Part shown: piece by piece, positions 32,730 to 41,175 of the stretch
Layout: every line of letters starts with the position of its first letter
Numbering within the stretch: the first letter of the stretch is position 1
Source of the DNA: Acidithiobacillus montserratensis
GTDB taxonomy: Bacteria; Pseudomonadota; Gammaproteobacteria; Acidithiobacillales; Acidithiobacillaceae
DNA: 64,000 nt
Reading direction: 5' to 3'
Assembly (NCBI RefSeq): GCF_018853465.1
Contig: NZ_JABBOU010000023.1
Coordinates: 14,898-78,897 of the forward strand
Notes under the pieces: model-generated
Databases searched by the model: none
What the model was told of the DNA's origin: nothing
What the model saw: only the letters and a program-made list of their open reading frames with translations
Translations under genes and position numbers: made by a program

Positions 32730-32746
32730 AACGGGCTCCTTGTATG

Positions 32747-33298
32747 CTATATATCTATTAAGTCTGTATGCTTCAAAAGAAGAACACCAGTGCTTTTCGC
32801 AAGATTTTTTGCTGCGTAAGTATAACCTGTAGTTGTTACAACAATAGCTATGTTTGCGTGGTAATAACTCATGGCTGTATGAGCCTCTTGAACCGCTTTT
32901 ACACCAACGCTTTTTGACCACTGCTTACATTGAATAACTGATTTTTTATTACCTTTCACTGCGATGATATCTGCGCCAAAATCCCCTGAAGATTTTGTCA
33001 TTTTTGTTGTCCAACCATTGTTCTCCAGAAGTGCCGCACAGAAATTCTCGTATTGCCCTGGGGTGAGTTGCATGGGATTTTCGGTCCCTGCTCCTAATAA
33101 CGCGGATCTGATTTTTGATTTACGCTTTGCTTTCCACAGTAGCCGCGCAGTGACAATCCCTACGGCGATGAACAGGATGAGCAGCACGCCACCCCCGCCT
33201 ATTGCGTATAGTATCTTGATTAATCCGAACAACGCTCCGAGGATGATTAGTGCGCCGATGGCCTCACTGGTACTCCCTTTCATCTTGCGACGGGGCAT
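32747..33298 (-). CDS. membrane-anchored Mrr-like restriction endonuclease
   Basis: 183 aa from ATG 33298 (MPRRKMKGST); an upstream ATG at 33358 is possible but lacks a ribosome binding site and would overlap the preceding gene. Two hydrophobic segments (about residues 12-55) come first, then a PD-(D/E)xK fold: GDFGADIIAVKGN with QCKQW. This is the Mrr catalytic arrangement (Asp...Gln-x-Lys). A nuclease on the inner membrane could act on incoming DNA. Low GC compared with core genes suggests transfer. Confidence 0.8.
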   Translation of the reverse strand: MPRRKMKGSTSEAIGALIILGALFGLIKILYAIGGGGVLLILFIAVGIVTARLLWKAKRKSKIRSALLGAGTENPMQLTPGQYENFCAALLENNGWTTKMTKSSGDFGADIIAVKGNKKSVIQCKQWSKSVGVKAVQEAHTAMSYYHANIAIVVTTTGYTYAAKNLAKSTGVLLLKHTDLIDI

Positions 33299-33344
33299 TA
33301 CTATATTATCCTTTGCCAATTTACCATGATAAGATGAAAAAATA

Positions 33345-33770
33345 TCATTGTGAACCATCAGAATGATAATAGTAATGGTTATAATCGTGTAACCTTATAT
33401 CTACCCTTGCCGCATTGCGAGTGTATAGATATTCATTGTAGGCGCGTTGTTCACAAATTCTTATTTGGCGGCGAACGCAGGCCTCACGGTCAACTGCATA
33501 TGTGCAGTGGGGAGTAATCATGTTATGACAATTCCAGATAGCCTGGTTGTATGACTGTGTTGACTGTAAATTTTGCATACAATGGTAGAAATATCTGGTT
33601 CCAGGTTGTAACCCATCAGCTTCACACTGTTGCTGATTCGCAGCAATTTGCTGTGCTCTTTGTTGCGCAGCATACGCTGTAAGATCAGCACATCCTGAAA
33701 CGGAGAGTGTTATCATAACAATAAAGAGAACTTTCTTTTTATAAAAAGATATGTTGTATCCTCTCTGCAT
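33345..33770 (-). CDS. small cysteine-rich lipoprotein of unknown function
   Basis: 141 aa. The N-terminus has a lipoprotein signal with the lipobox LSVSGC (lipidated Cys at residue 27), so it should be membrane-anchored outside the cytoplasm. Six further cysteines are spread through the mature part, suggesting disulfides, and the C-terminus is Tyr/His-rich. No family recognised. First gene of the four-gene AT-rich unit. Confidence 0.7.
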   Translation of the reverse strand: MQRGYNISFYKKKVLFIVMITLSVSGCADLTAYAAQQRAQQIAANQQQCEADGLQPGTRYFYHCMQNLQSTQSYNQAIWNCHNMITPHCTYAVDREACVRRQIRICEQRAYNEYLYTRNAARVDIRLHDYNHYYYHSDGSQ

Positions 33771-33829
33771 GCTTTTTCTGGTTCCTCTGTTATTTTAAGT
33801 GAGTAACACGATTGTTGTTACCCGGAGAC

Positions 33830-33846
33830 AGGACACAATGTGTCCT
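33830..33846. repeat. 17-bp palindrome
   Basis: AGGACACA-A-TGTGTCCT, arms perfect. Short outer arms ACCCG and CGGGT flank it at 33820 and 33851. It lies in the 186-bp gap upstream of the lipoprotein gene, between it and the toxin-antitoxin pair. It may be an operator or a weak terminator (TTTTG follows). Confidence 0.5.
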
Positions 33847-33956
33847 TTTGTCGGGTGGACGTTGGCCCGTCTCTCGGTAATGTACTGATTCATCACATAA
33901 CGGGCAAGGGCAAAAACCGGGTATCATGAGACAGAACGATGATGCCGGAGATTGTG

Positions 33957-34211
33957 TTATTGACCGGGCATTTCATCGCCAGGGTGTGGCGGCTCATTTC
34001 CGACCTTATCCAAGATGGACAAGATGTCGGCGGGATTTGCTCCGCCTGCCCGCCGCTTGAAAAAGTCAGCGGCTGTTTCCACGGCCCCAACCTTCTCGGC
34101 CAGTGCCACAGTAATCCACAGGTTGAGGGATACACCGTCCTCACGAGCAAGCCGCTGTGCGGCTGTTTTAAGGGACTGGGGCAGCTTGAGTGCGTAGGCA
34201 GCTTTGTTCAT
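33957..34211 (-). CDS. ribbon-helix-helix antitoxin of a PIN toxin pair
   Basis: 84 aa. Starts NKAAYALKLPQSLKTAAQRLAREDGVSLNLWITVALAEK, an RHH/HicB-like DNA-binding fold, followed by a flexible C-terminus that probably wraps the toxin. Overlaps the PIN gene by 4 nt on the same strand and comes second, the reverse of the usual antitoxin-first order. Confidence 0.82.
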   Translation of the reverse strand: MNKAAYALKLPQSLKTAAQRLAREDGVSLNLWITVALAEKVGAVETAADFFKRRAGGANPADILSILDKVGNEPPHPGDEMPGQ

Positions 34212-34633
34212 TTGCGAACCTCCATCAATAGTTGCTTAGGGAGCCATAGCGGCAGGCTAAAACGCTTTGCCGCCATAGCGAAGTGTGTCATGTTGAAAGT
34301 GACCAGGGCGTCAGCGTTACCGTTGACGGCAACATCCAAGACCATCTCGTCATTTGGGTCGTTCAGCTGCGGCCGCCACTGAAAATGAATCTCCACGGGT
34401 AGGCAAGCACTCGCCAGCGCATTCAGGAGATGGTCTATCTCTGAAATCGATAGCCCGGAAACTTCCCGTTGTTCGTCCCTCTTTAGCACCGCCTCATATT
34501 CCAAAAAGAGCGCAGGTGTCGCCAATACCCCCACTTGGCCAAGGGCAACCAGCCGTAACGCGGCATGACTGGCCCCTGAGCGGCTACGCAGGGCGCTGGC
34601 CAAGACAGATGTGTCGAGCACGACCTTAAGCAT
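34208..34633 (-). CDS. PIN-domain ribonuclease toxin
   Basis: 141 aa, PIN_3-type. Acidic residues of the metal site are visible: D7 in VVLDTSVLAS, a Glu in EYEAVLKR, and DPNDEMVLDVAVNGNADALVTFN later on. Such toxins cleave RNA and are neutralised by the adjacent RHH protein. No clear ribosome binding site precedes the ATG at 34633. The 281 bp upstream (34634-34914) shows no gene. Confidence 0.85.
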   Translation of the reverse strand: MLKVVLDTSVLASALRSRSGASHAALRLVALGQVGVLATPALFLEYEAVLKRDEQREVSGLSISEIDHLLNALASACLPVEIHFQWRPQLNDPNDEMVLDVAVNGNADALVTFNMTHFAMAAKRFSLPLWLPKQLLMEVRK

Positions 34634-34914
34634 ATCTAATACGATATCATAAAATCAAAAATGGATGCTATCCTTTCAGATTTTGGTTTATCCCAACAAA
34701 GGGACCAAAAGCCCCGCAGAGAACTTTGCATCAGCCTGAGCTTGCAATGGGTGTAGGTCTATTTAATTCCCCGAAGTTTCTCCGGTTCCAGCCGGTTGAT
34801 TTCGGATGAATGCCCTCCTCAGCGAGTCCTTGCGTTTTTCTTCTGGGTGCCCCGAGTTCGACAGTAAATCTCGCAACTAATTGGTATCGTTGATAAAGAT
34901 TTCAAAACGCTCCA

Positions 34915-35481
34915 CTACAACAGCGTCAGTTGCTGAGAGGCAGCGGTTTTTTTTACCCGGAGGGCATGCAGAACCTCGTTTTGGCCATCGTGGATGGAAG
35001 ACACCCCGGATACGGGTGGGGCACCATTGAGACGGATCTGGTGATGTTGAATGCGGCGGAGCTGCTCCAGGGCGCGTTCCGGCGTCAGCCCGCTGTGACT
35101 CGCCCGTAAACGACTGCGCATGACCCGATGCAGAATCAGCGCCATGAAGCAGATCGCGGCGTGCGCCCGGATCCGGTCGGGCAGGCGGTGGTAGACCGGG
35201 CCGATTTCCAGCTCCGACTTGAGCACCTTGAAGCCACGCTCGACGTCGGCGAGAGACTGATAGCGGGCCACGACCTCTGCCGCTGACAGGTCCTGCACAT
35301 TGGTCACCAGCAGGAGCTTGCCATCCATGCGCTCCGCCCGCGTCCGTGCAGCTTCGTCAATAGCGTAGCTAAACTGCTGGGCGGCCATGTCCACCTGGAT
35401 GATGCGCGATAAATGCGCCTCGCAGACGGCATAGTAGAAGCGAGCCTTGGCCCCGCTGTTTAACAGCCTGTGAGCGTTCTT
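34915..35481 (-). pseudogene. IS1634/IS4-type transposase, C-terminal fragment
   Basis: The frame covers the last ~190 residues of a DDE transposase: KARFYYAVCEAHLSRI, then MDGKLLLVTNV, YQSLADVERGFKVLKSELEIG, and HRLPDRIRAHAAICFMAL, which includes the catalytic-region glutamate. The N-terminal half is missing; upstream the sequence switches to an unrelated fragment near 35465-35485. The product cannot be active. Confidence 0.8.
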
Positions 35482-35683
35482 CGTAATACCGATGAATCTC
35501 CCCGTAGTACTGGCTTTCGAAGCATTCCGTGAAGCGCTGCAGAAATTCCAGGACTGTGACGGCGGCCTCGTCGGAGAGCGGTGGCATGGGTAGCTGGTCG
35601 TTGCAGGAATGCGCGATTATGGTGGCCTCCTCAGCGTGCGGCTTTGCGCCAGGCGGGTTGCTGGGCGGGGTCATAAAGTTCAA
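35469..35683 (-). pseudogene. fragment of a small mobile-element-associated protein
   Basis: Begins at 35683 with MTPPSNPPGAKPHAEEATII (second Met) and contains MPPLSDEAAVTVLEFLQRF and IHRYYEERS. I recall this kind of small protein beside insertion sequences. The frame then runs into the transposase fragment in the wrong phase, so the C-terminus is lost. It marks the junction of two mobile-element remnants. Confidence 0.5.
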
Positions 35684-36127
35684 GGGCTGAGCTCCGGTGC
35701 CGGGCTCAGGGTGCGGCGCGCCCCGTCAGCATGGGCGGTTCACTCCAAGGGGAAAGTCTGTAGCGGAAGTCCTGTCTCGTCTGCTGCATCTTCGCAGGCA
35801 TTGCTCCAGGTGGTTGCGGATTTTTCCAGGAGATAAGGCTTCAAGCTGCCAGATTGAGCTAACAAATCGTTTATCTCGCGGCGCTGAATCCGAATGGTAC
35901 TTCTCCAGCTATTGCCTCCTTTTTCTGGTTGCCATGCTCACTTGATGAGGTGCAACAACAAGAATGTCAGACGGCTTTTTAATTCGAGTTCCTCGGATGG
36001 AAGCGGCAAGCTGGTGGAGTATATCGGGACAATATCCAGCCACACCCTTGGCAACAATACATGGATACCGGTAGATTGCTCTGATGCCCTCTCCACTCGG
36101 TTCAGCCGCCACATATCCAGAGAAAAC
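35684..36127. other. 444-bp region without a recognisable gene
   Basis: Lies between the mobile-element fragments and the LysR gene. The frame of the LysR gene is open upstream to 35894, but that part shows no family similarity. A short GC-rich inverted element (GAGCTCCGGTGCCGGGCTC) is at about 35690. I see nothing else that can be supported. Confidence 0.4.
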
Positions 36128-37099
36128 ATGACGCAAACCCTGCATTCTCTTTCACGCCATGTGACCTTTCGCCAGTTGCAGATATTTGCAGCCATCATCC
36201 GTACCGGGAGTTTTACGGAAGCCGCCGACGAGCTTTTCCTGGCGCAGCCCACCATCTCGCTGCAAATGAAGAAATTGGGGGAGACCATTGGTCTGCCTTT
36301 ATTCGAAAAAATGGGGAAGACCATCCGGCCGACGGGGGCTGGAGAGGACTTGTATGCGGCCTGTCGGGATTTGTTCCGTACTTTTGAGGACCTCGAGGCG
36401 CAAATCGCCGACCGCAAGGGTATCCGCCGGGGAAAATTGCGTCTGGGGGTGGTGACGACGGCCAAATATATTGCTCCCGAGTTGTTGGCGGCTTTTGGTG
36501 TGCAATTTCCGGGCATTGAATTCAGTATGAAAGTCAGCAATCGGGATGAGATTATCCAACGCATTCAAAACGGCGAGGATGATCTGTATGTGATGGGGCA
36601 GGTACCCGATGACGAAGTCGATGTAGAGTCAGTTCCTTTTGCCTTGAATCCGCTCACGGTCATGGTCCCGCGTGGACACCCATTGACCCGCCTGTACAAA
36701 CCCGTGTCGCTGGCGGCCATTGCCGAGGCGCCTTTCCTGATTCGCGAGCCGGGCTCGGGGACGCGCCATGCTTACCTGAGATTGTTCGCAGAAAAAAATC
36801 TGCGGCCCCATATTGTCATGGAATTGAGCAGTAACGAGGCGATAAAGCATGCGGTGGCCAGTGGCCTCGGGGTATCCATTCTTTCCATCCACTCCCTGGC
36901 GCTGGAGGGGACTGGTGGTCCCATCGAGGTGCTGGAGGCAGAGGACTTTCCTATCTTACGCCAATGGTTTCTGGTGTATCCCAAGGGTAAACATTTGTCA
37001 TCTACGGCACAGAAGTTCCTGGACTTTTCCGTTTCCCAAGAGCAATTCATTACTGACCGACTGCTGCATCTGTGGCCGGAGTTGCGTCATCATCTCTGA
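36128..37099 (+). CDS. cbbR: LysR-family regulator, CbbR-like
   Basis: 323 aa from the ATG at 36128 (MTQTLHSLSRHVTFRQLQIF); a longer in-frame reading from 35894 lacks LysR similarity. N-terminal winged helix (about 12-75) with AADELFLAQPTISLQMKKL, then a substrate domain with the CbbR-like VTTAKYIAPELLAAF and FLIREPGSGTRHA. CbbR activates CO2-fixation genes in response to metabolites. It precedes a DAB-type bicarbonate pump by 2.4 kb on the same strand, its probable target. Confidence 0.85.
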   Translation: MTQTLHSLSRHVTFRQLQIFAAIIRTGSFTEAADELFLAQPTISLQMKKLGETIGLPLFEKMGKTIRPTGAGEDLYAACRDLFRTFEDLEAQIADRKGIRRGKLRLGVVTTAKYIAPELLAAFGVQFPGIEFSMKVSNRDEIIQRIQNGEDDLYVMGQVPDDEVDVESVPFALNPLTVMVPRGHPLTRLYKPVSLAAIAEAPFLIREPGSGTRHAYLRLFAEKNLRPHIVMELSSNEAIKHAVASGLGVSILSIHSLALEGTGGPIEVLEAEDFPILRQWFLVYPKGKHLSSTAQKFLDFSVSQEQFITDRLLHLWPELRHHL

Positions 37100-37269
37100 A
37101 TTTATATGAAGGTGGTGAACGGCTTTCGGGTAGAAGAGGGCATGTGCGTCGTAGCCAGAGCAGTATGAAAATGGACGATCGCAAAAAAACTTCGGAGTCT
37201 GGCACATGGTGAATACGGACATGGCTGCGTATATTTTCTGATTTCCAGAGTCATCGAAGGAATCTCAGC

Positions 37270-38247
37270 ATGCGCGTATTTGTGACCGGTGCGACCGGAT
37301 TCATTGGTAGGGCGGTTGTGCGGGAGTTGCAGGAAAATGGCCACCATGTGATTGGACTAGCCCGCTCCAGGCAGGCGGCTACGTTGCTGCGAAAGCAGGG
37401 AGTAGAGCCGCAGCAGGGCCATCTGGCTGACCTTGAGAGTCTGCGTACCGCAGCGGCACGCAGCGATGGCGTGATCCACCTGGCTTTTATACATGGCTTA
37501 TCCAATGCTTCCTGGCGGAACCGCTTGTATATATTGGCGGGTGGCGCGCCGGGTGGCATTGTGGGACGTTTTCTGAAAGTGGTGACTGACGCCGATCGTC
37601 GCGCCATAGATGCGATGAGCGCTGCCTTGCAAGGCTCAGAACGTCCGTTGGTGGCTACGTTTGGTACTTTGGGTATGGCCGCTACTGGTGTCATGCGAGA
37701 CTCGCCTGCACTGGAGGCAGATAAGCCCGATCCAGCTTCACCGGGTTATGGTCGCGCAATCACCGAGTCGGTTCTTGAAGCTTGGGCGATGCGCGGCGTG
37801 CGCACATCCATGGTGCGGCTGTCACCCTCTGTGCATGGTATGGGCGACAACGGTCTGGTGCGGCAGATAATCCTGGCGGCGCGTAAAAAAAAGGAAATGG
37901 CGTTTGTGGACGATGGGTGTAATCGCTGGCCGGCTGTACACCGTGACGACGCGGCAAAATTGTTTCGGCTGGCGCTGGAAAAAGGCAGCGCCGGGGCCCG
38001 ATATCACGGTGTCGCCGAGGAGGGTATTATGATGCGTGATATTGCTGGCGTGATTGGTCAGCGATTAAGCTTGCCGGTCCGCTCCATCACGCATGAAGAA
38101 GCACTGAAACACTATGGTTGGCTGGGCGCGTTTATTGCGCTGGACAATCCCAGTTCTAGCCTCTGGACGCGCGAGCAGATGGACTGGCAGCCGCTTGGGC
38201 CGTCCCTGCTCGATGACCTTGAGAACTGTGATTATTTCCGCGACTGA
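37270..38247 (+). CDS. NAD(P)-dependent epimerase/dehydratase (extended SDR)
   Basis: 325 aa. Rossmann motif TGATGFIG at residues 7-14. The expected YxxxK motif reads YGRAITE, with no lysine in the usual place, so the catalytic mechanism or activity may differ. Substrate unknown. Followed 73 bp later by an AraC regulator, a pairing common for small-molecule response genes. The pair interrupts cbbR and dabBA. Confidence 0.8.
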   Translation: MRVFVTGATGFIGRAVVRELQENGHHVIGLARSRQAATLLRKQGVEPQQGHLADLESLRTAAARSDGVIHLAFIHGLSNASWRNRLYILAGGAPGGIVGRFLKVVTDADRRAIDAMSAALQGSERPLVATFGTLGMAATGVMRDSPALEADKPDPASPGYGRAITESVLEAWAMRGVRTSMVRLSPSVHGMGDNGLVRQIILAARKKKEMAFVDDGCNRWPAVHRDDAAKLFRLALEKGSAGARYHGVAEEGIMMRDIAGVIGQRLSLPVRSITHEEALKHYGWLGAFIALDNPSSSLWTREQMDWQPLGPSLLDDLENCDYFRD

Positions 38248-38320
38248 TCGGGCATGGCATACAAGGTGTTGCGCTGCAAACTTTACTTTATCAACCGGGC
38301 TCAATACCTCAAGGTAATCC

Positions 38321-39295
38321 ATGGACCCTCTTTCGGATATGTTGTCTCTGCTCCGACCGCAAAGCTACGCCTCTCGAGGTCTTGATGTTGCCGGTAGGTG
38401 GGCATTGGATTTTCCGTCTGGTCCGGGCATCAAGTGCTATGCCCTGACTACCGGGCGTTGTTGGTTATGGGTGGAGGGTGTAGATCTACCGCTGGCGCTG
38501 ACGGCTGGCGACTGTGTGCTGTTGCCACGCGATTGTGCATTTCGTTTCGGCAGTGATGCAGAGGCGCCTGCACAGGATGTCATGGATCTGATTTCCGGCA
38601 CCCAGATGGGAGCTGTGGTTACCCTCAATGGCGGTGGAGACTGCAGCGGGGTCGGGGGTTATTTCGAGTTCGTGGATCCACAAGCGGATATTCTGCTTGG
38701 CCTTTTGCCGCCAGTGATCATGGTCCGCGAAGAGTCAGATCGTGTCGCTCTGCGGCAGTCGATAGAACGACTGATGCAGGAGCTGCGTGAACCGCAGCCT
38801 GGCAGTGATCTGCTGGCCGACCACCTTGCGCAGACCTTATTGATTCAGGCTTTGCGTTTGTTTCTGGCGGATCGTTCTGCGGCGGGCACTGGTTGGTTAT
38901 TCGCCATGGCCGACCGACATATCGGCGCGGCACTGGTCGCACTGCATACTGACCCGGGTCGGCGCTGGAATCTGTCGATACTGGCAAAACATGTTGGCAT
39001 GTCCCGCTCCAACTTTGCAGCCCGCTTCAAAAATATCGTGGGTGAAACACCGATGGAATATCTGACGCACTGGCGCATGCAGCTTGCTGCGGATCGACTT
39101 GCACACGGCCATCAGCCTGTCTCCGCTATCGCCTACGCGCTGGGATACGAATCCGAAAGTGCTTTTAGCGTCGCCTTCAAGCGGGTCATAGGCTGTCCCC
39201 CGGGAAGATATGCGCGGGAGTGTTCCGCGCATAAATCTCCGGCGGCCCGACTGCATCGCCAGAGTAAAGGGCACGCAGGGTCGGACAAAATTTGA
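38321..39295 (+). CDS. AraC-family transcriptional regulator
   Basis: 324 aa. N-terminal cupin-like sensor domain (about 10-180), of the AraC/cupin_6 kind, then two helix-turn-helix motifs in the last 110 residues (NLSILAKHVGMSRSNFAARF and AIAYALGYESESAFSVAFKR). A plausible regulator of the adjacent SDR gene. Cotranscription with it is likely because only 73 bp separates them. Confidence 0.87.
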   Translation: MDPLSDMLSLLRPQSYASRGLDVAGRWALDFPSGPGIKCYALTTGRCWLWVEGVDLPLALTAGDCVLLPRDCAFRFGSDAEAPAQDVMDLISGTQMGAVVTLNGGGDCSGVGGYFEFVDPQADILLGLLPPVIMVREESDRVALRQSIERLMQELREPQPGSDLLADHLAQTLLIQALRLFLADRSAAGTGWLFAMADRHIGAALVALHTDPGRRWNLSILAKHVGMSRSNFAARFKNIVGETPMEYLTHWRMQLAADRLAHGHQPVSAIAYALGYESESAFSVAFKRVIGCPPGRYARECSAHKSPAARLHRQSKGHAGSDKI

Positions 39296-39370
39296 AGCTT
39301 TCTCCCTAAGCGAATATTCCGTTATTTCTTCTGAGCTATTTACGCAGTTACTTGGTTATGAGCCTTAAGC

Positions 39371-39433
39371 TATATTGTATTTATGATAATAAATTATATA
39401 AATTTAAATAATAAATTAGAATAAATAATCATA
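39371..39433 (+). promoter_or_regulatory. extremely AT-rich promoter/operator region of dabBA
   Basis: Of about 59 bases from 39371 only three are G or C, far below the surroundings. TATGAT at 39382 and ATCATA at 39428 are the outer ends of an imperfect 14-bp inverted repeat. Several TATATT/TATGAT-like -10 elements are present. LysR-type regulators bind AT-rich T-N11-A dyads, so this is a likely CbbR target ahead of dabB. The exact site is not determined. Confidence 0.5.
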
Positions 39434-39477
39434 TCCCGTTATTGTCTCCTCCGGTCATCTGATCCCTGGAGGTAACA

Positions 39478-41175
39478 ATGATGCACATTCTATCCATACC
39501 TTGGCTGGCAGGAGGACTGTTGGCGCTGATGCCGGCAGGACTTATCCTGATGGGCTTGCCTGGGGTTCGCAGGACCCGGCAATCCGCCCTTACGACCCGT
39601 AACCGGGTCCGTTGGACCGCCATAGTCACATTATTACTGGCTTTGGCTGCCGATCTGATTTTTGTCTTGGGTGCCCGCAGCAGCCTGCTTTTGGCAAGCG
39701 TGCCACTGCCCGCTCTGCACTTCGCTTTGCCGCTCTCCATAGCAGTTGATCCCTTGACCTTGATCCTCGCGAGCGTGGTGTCTTTTGTGCTGGTGATGAT
39801 TGCCCAATACAGCGTGGCCTATCTGGACGGTGATCCGCAGCAGGCCCGTTTTTTCCGGCTTTTGTCTTTTACGGGCGGGTTTTTTCTCCTGACAGTCATC
39901 TCCGGCAACATCGGATTATTTACCCTGGCCATCATTGCCGTGGGCTTCAGTATCAATCGTCTGCTCAGGTTTTATGGGGATCGTCCCAAGGCCATCATGG
40001 CGGCCCACAAAAAGTCCTTGTTCACACGGACGGCGGATCTCTGTCTGGTGGCTGCTGCCCTGTTGATCGGACACAGCGTGGGAAGTCTTCAGTTTGTGGC
40101 TATCCGCAGTTTCGTCGAGCAGGCGGGGACCATACCCATGTCTCTGCAGGTGGCTGCCTGGCTGATTGTGGCGGCGGTGTTTTTGAAAAGTGCGCATTTT
40201 CCGGCCCATGGCTGGTTGATTCAGGTCATGGAGGCGCCTACTCCAGTGTCAGCACTGATGCATGCGGGTATTGTGTATAGTGGGGCCATTGTCGCGCTGC
40301 GCACGAGCGCACTGCTGATCCGGGTTCCCGACGCCCTGCTTATACTGGGATTGGCGGGTTTGACTACGGTCATGATCGCTTCTCTGGTGATGACCACCCA
40401 GACTTCCATCAAATCCATGTTGGCCTGGTCTACAACCGCCCAGCTGGGTTTCATGTCTCTGGAGCTGGGTTTGGGGCTTTTCCCTCTGGCACTGCTGCAC
40501 TTGGTGGGACATTCCCTCTACAAGGCGCATGCCTTCCTGTCTTCGGGCAGTATTACCGATCAGTTGCGTCAGGTGCCGCCGGGCGCCAAGAAGAAAGCCG
40601 GCCTGGTAACGTGGCTGACGGCTACCGTGCTGGGGGTACTGATCTCTGCGGGTGCTGCCTGGTGTTTTGGCGAAAATCCCTTTGTGGAACCCGTGTGGAT
40701 TGCCCTGGTGCTGATTGTCGCTGCCGCTATATCGCAAATTTTGATCAAAGGCTTTCTGTTTGATGCGGCTGTGGACCGGTTTATGGCCATATTGGTAGCT
40801 GTCGCCATGGGATTGATTTATCTAGTGCTGCACACCTTGTTTGTCTGGGGCTTTAGCGCCGACCTGACCCGTGCCATGCCCGTCGTATCGGGCGCTTATA
40901 TGGCGTTGGTGGGATTGACGGCAGTGGGTTTCCTGTTCCTGAGTTTCATGCAGGGCCCCGGACACATGGTTCTGCCGAAAAAAGTCCAGTGGGCTTTGTT
41001 CACTTATCTCTACAACGGCTTGTATACCGACTACTGGGTAGAGCAGTTTTCCCACCGTTTCTGGTCGGAGCGGGTCAGCGTCAAACTGCCGCGCAAGAAT
41101 CTTGCCGTGGAGTCTTTGCAATCAGTGGCACGAAATCAGGAATCCATGACCATGAAGGAGGTGACCAATGAGTAA
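39478..41175 (+). CDS. dabB: DabB: membrane subunit of the DAB inorganic-carbon pump (NuoL-like)
   Basis: 565 aa with about 14-16 membrane segments. It belongs to the proton-translocating antiporter family of complex I subunits; the segment KSAHFPAHGWLIQVMEAPTPV is the conserved channel region. No other complex I genes are nearby. Paired with the DUF2309 gene downstream (8-nt overlap), it forms the DAB-type CO2-accumulating complex, in which it couples cation flow to CO2 hydration. GGAGG lies 5 bp before the ATG. Confidence 0.93.
   Translation: MMHILSIPWLAGGLLALMPAGLILMGLPGVRRTRQSALTTRNRVRWTAIVTLLLALAADLIFVLGARSSLLLASVPLPALHFALPLSIAVDPLTLILASVVSFVLVMIAQYSVAYLDGDPQQARFFRLLSFTGGFFLLTVISGNIGLFTLAIIAVGFSINRLLRFYGDRPKAIMAAHKKSLFTRTADLCLVAAALLIGHSVGSLQFVAIRSFVEQAGTIPMSLQVAAWLIVAAVFLKSAHFPAHGWLIQVMEAPTPVSALMHAGIVYSGAIVALRTSALLIRVPDALLILGLAGLTTVMIASLVMTTQTSIKSMLAWSTTAQLGFMSLELGLGLFPLALLHLVGHSLYKAHAFLSSGSITDQLRQVPPGAKKKAGLVTWLTATVLGVLISAGAAWCFGENPFVEPVWIALVLIVAAAISQILIKGFLFDAAVDRFMAILVAVAMGLIYLVLHTLFVWGFSADLTRAMPVVSGAYMALVGLTAVGFLFLSFMQGPGHMVLPKKVQWALFTYLYNGLYTDYWVEQFSHRFWSERVSVKLPRKNLAVESLQSVARNQESMTMKEVTNE

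Noticed and set aside
35697..35945. Plus-strand frames between the IS remnants and cbbR
   Set aside because: No similarity, ribosome binding site or conserved motif; treated as non-coding.
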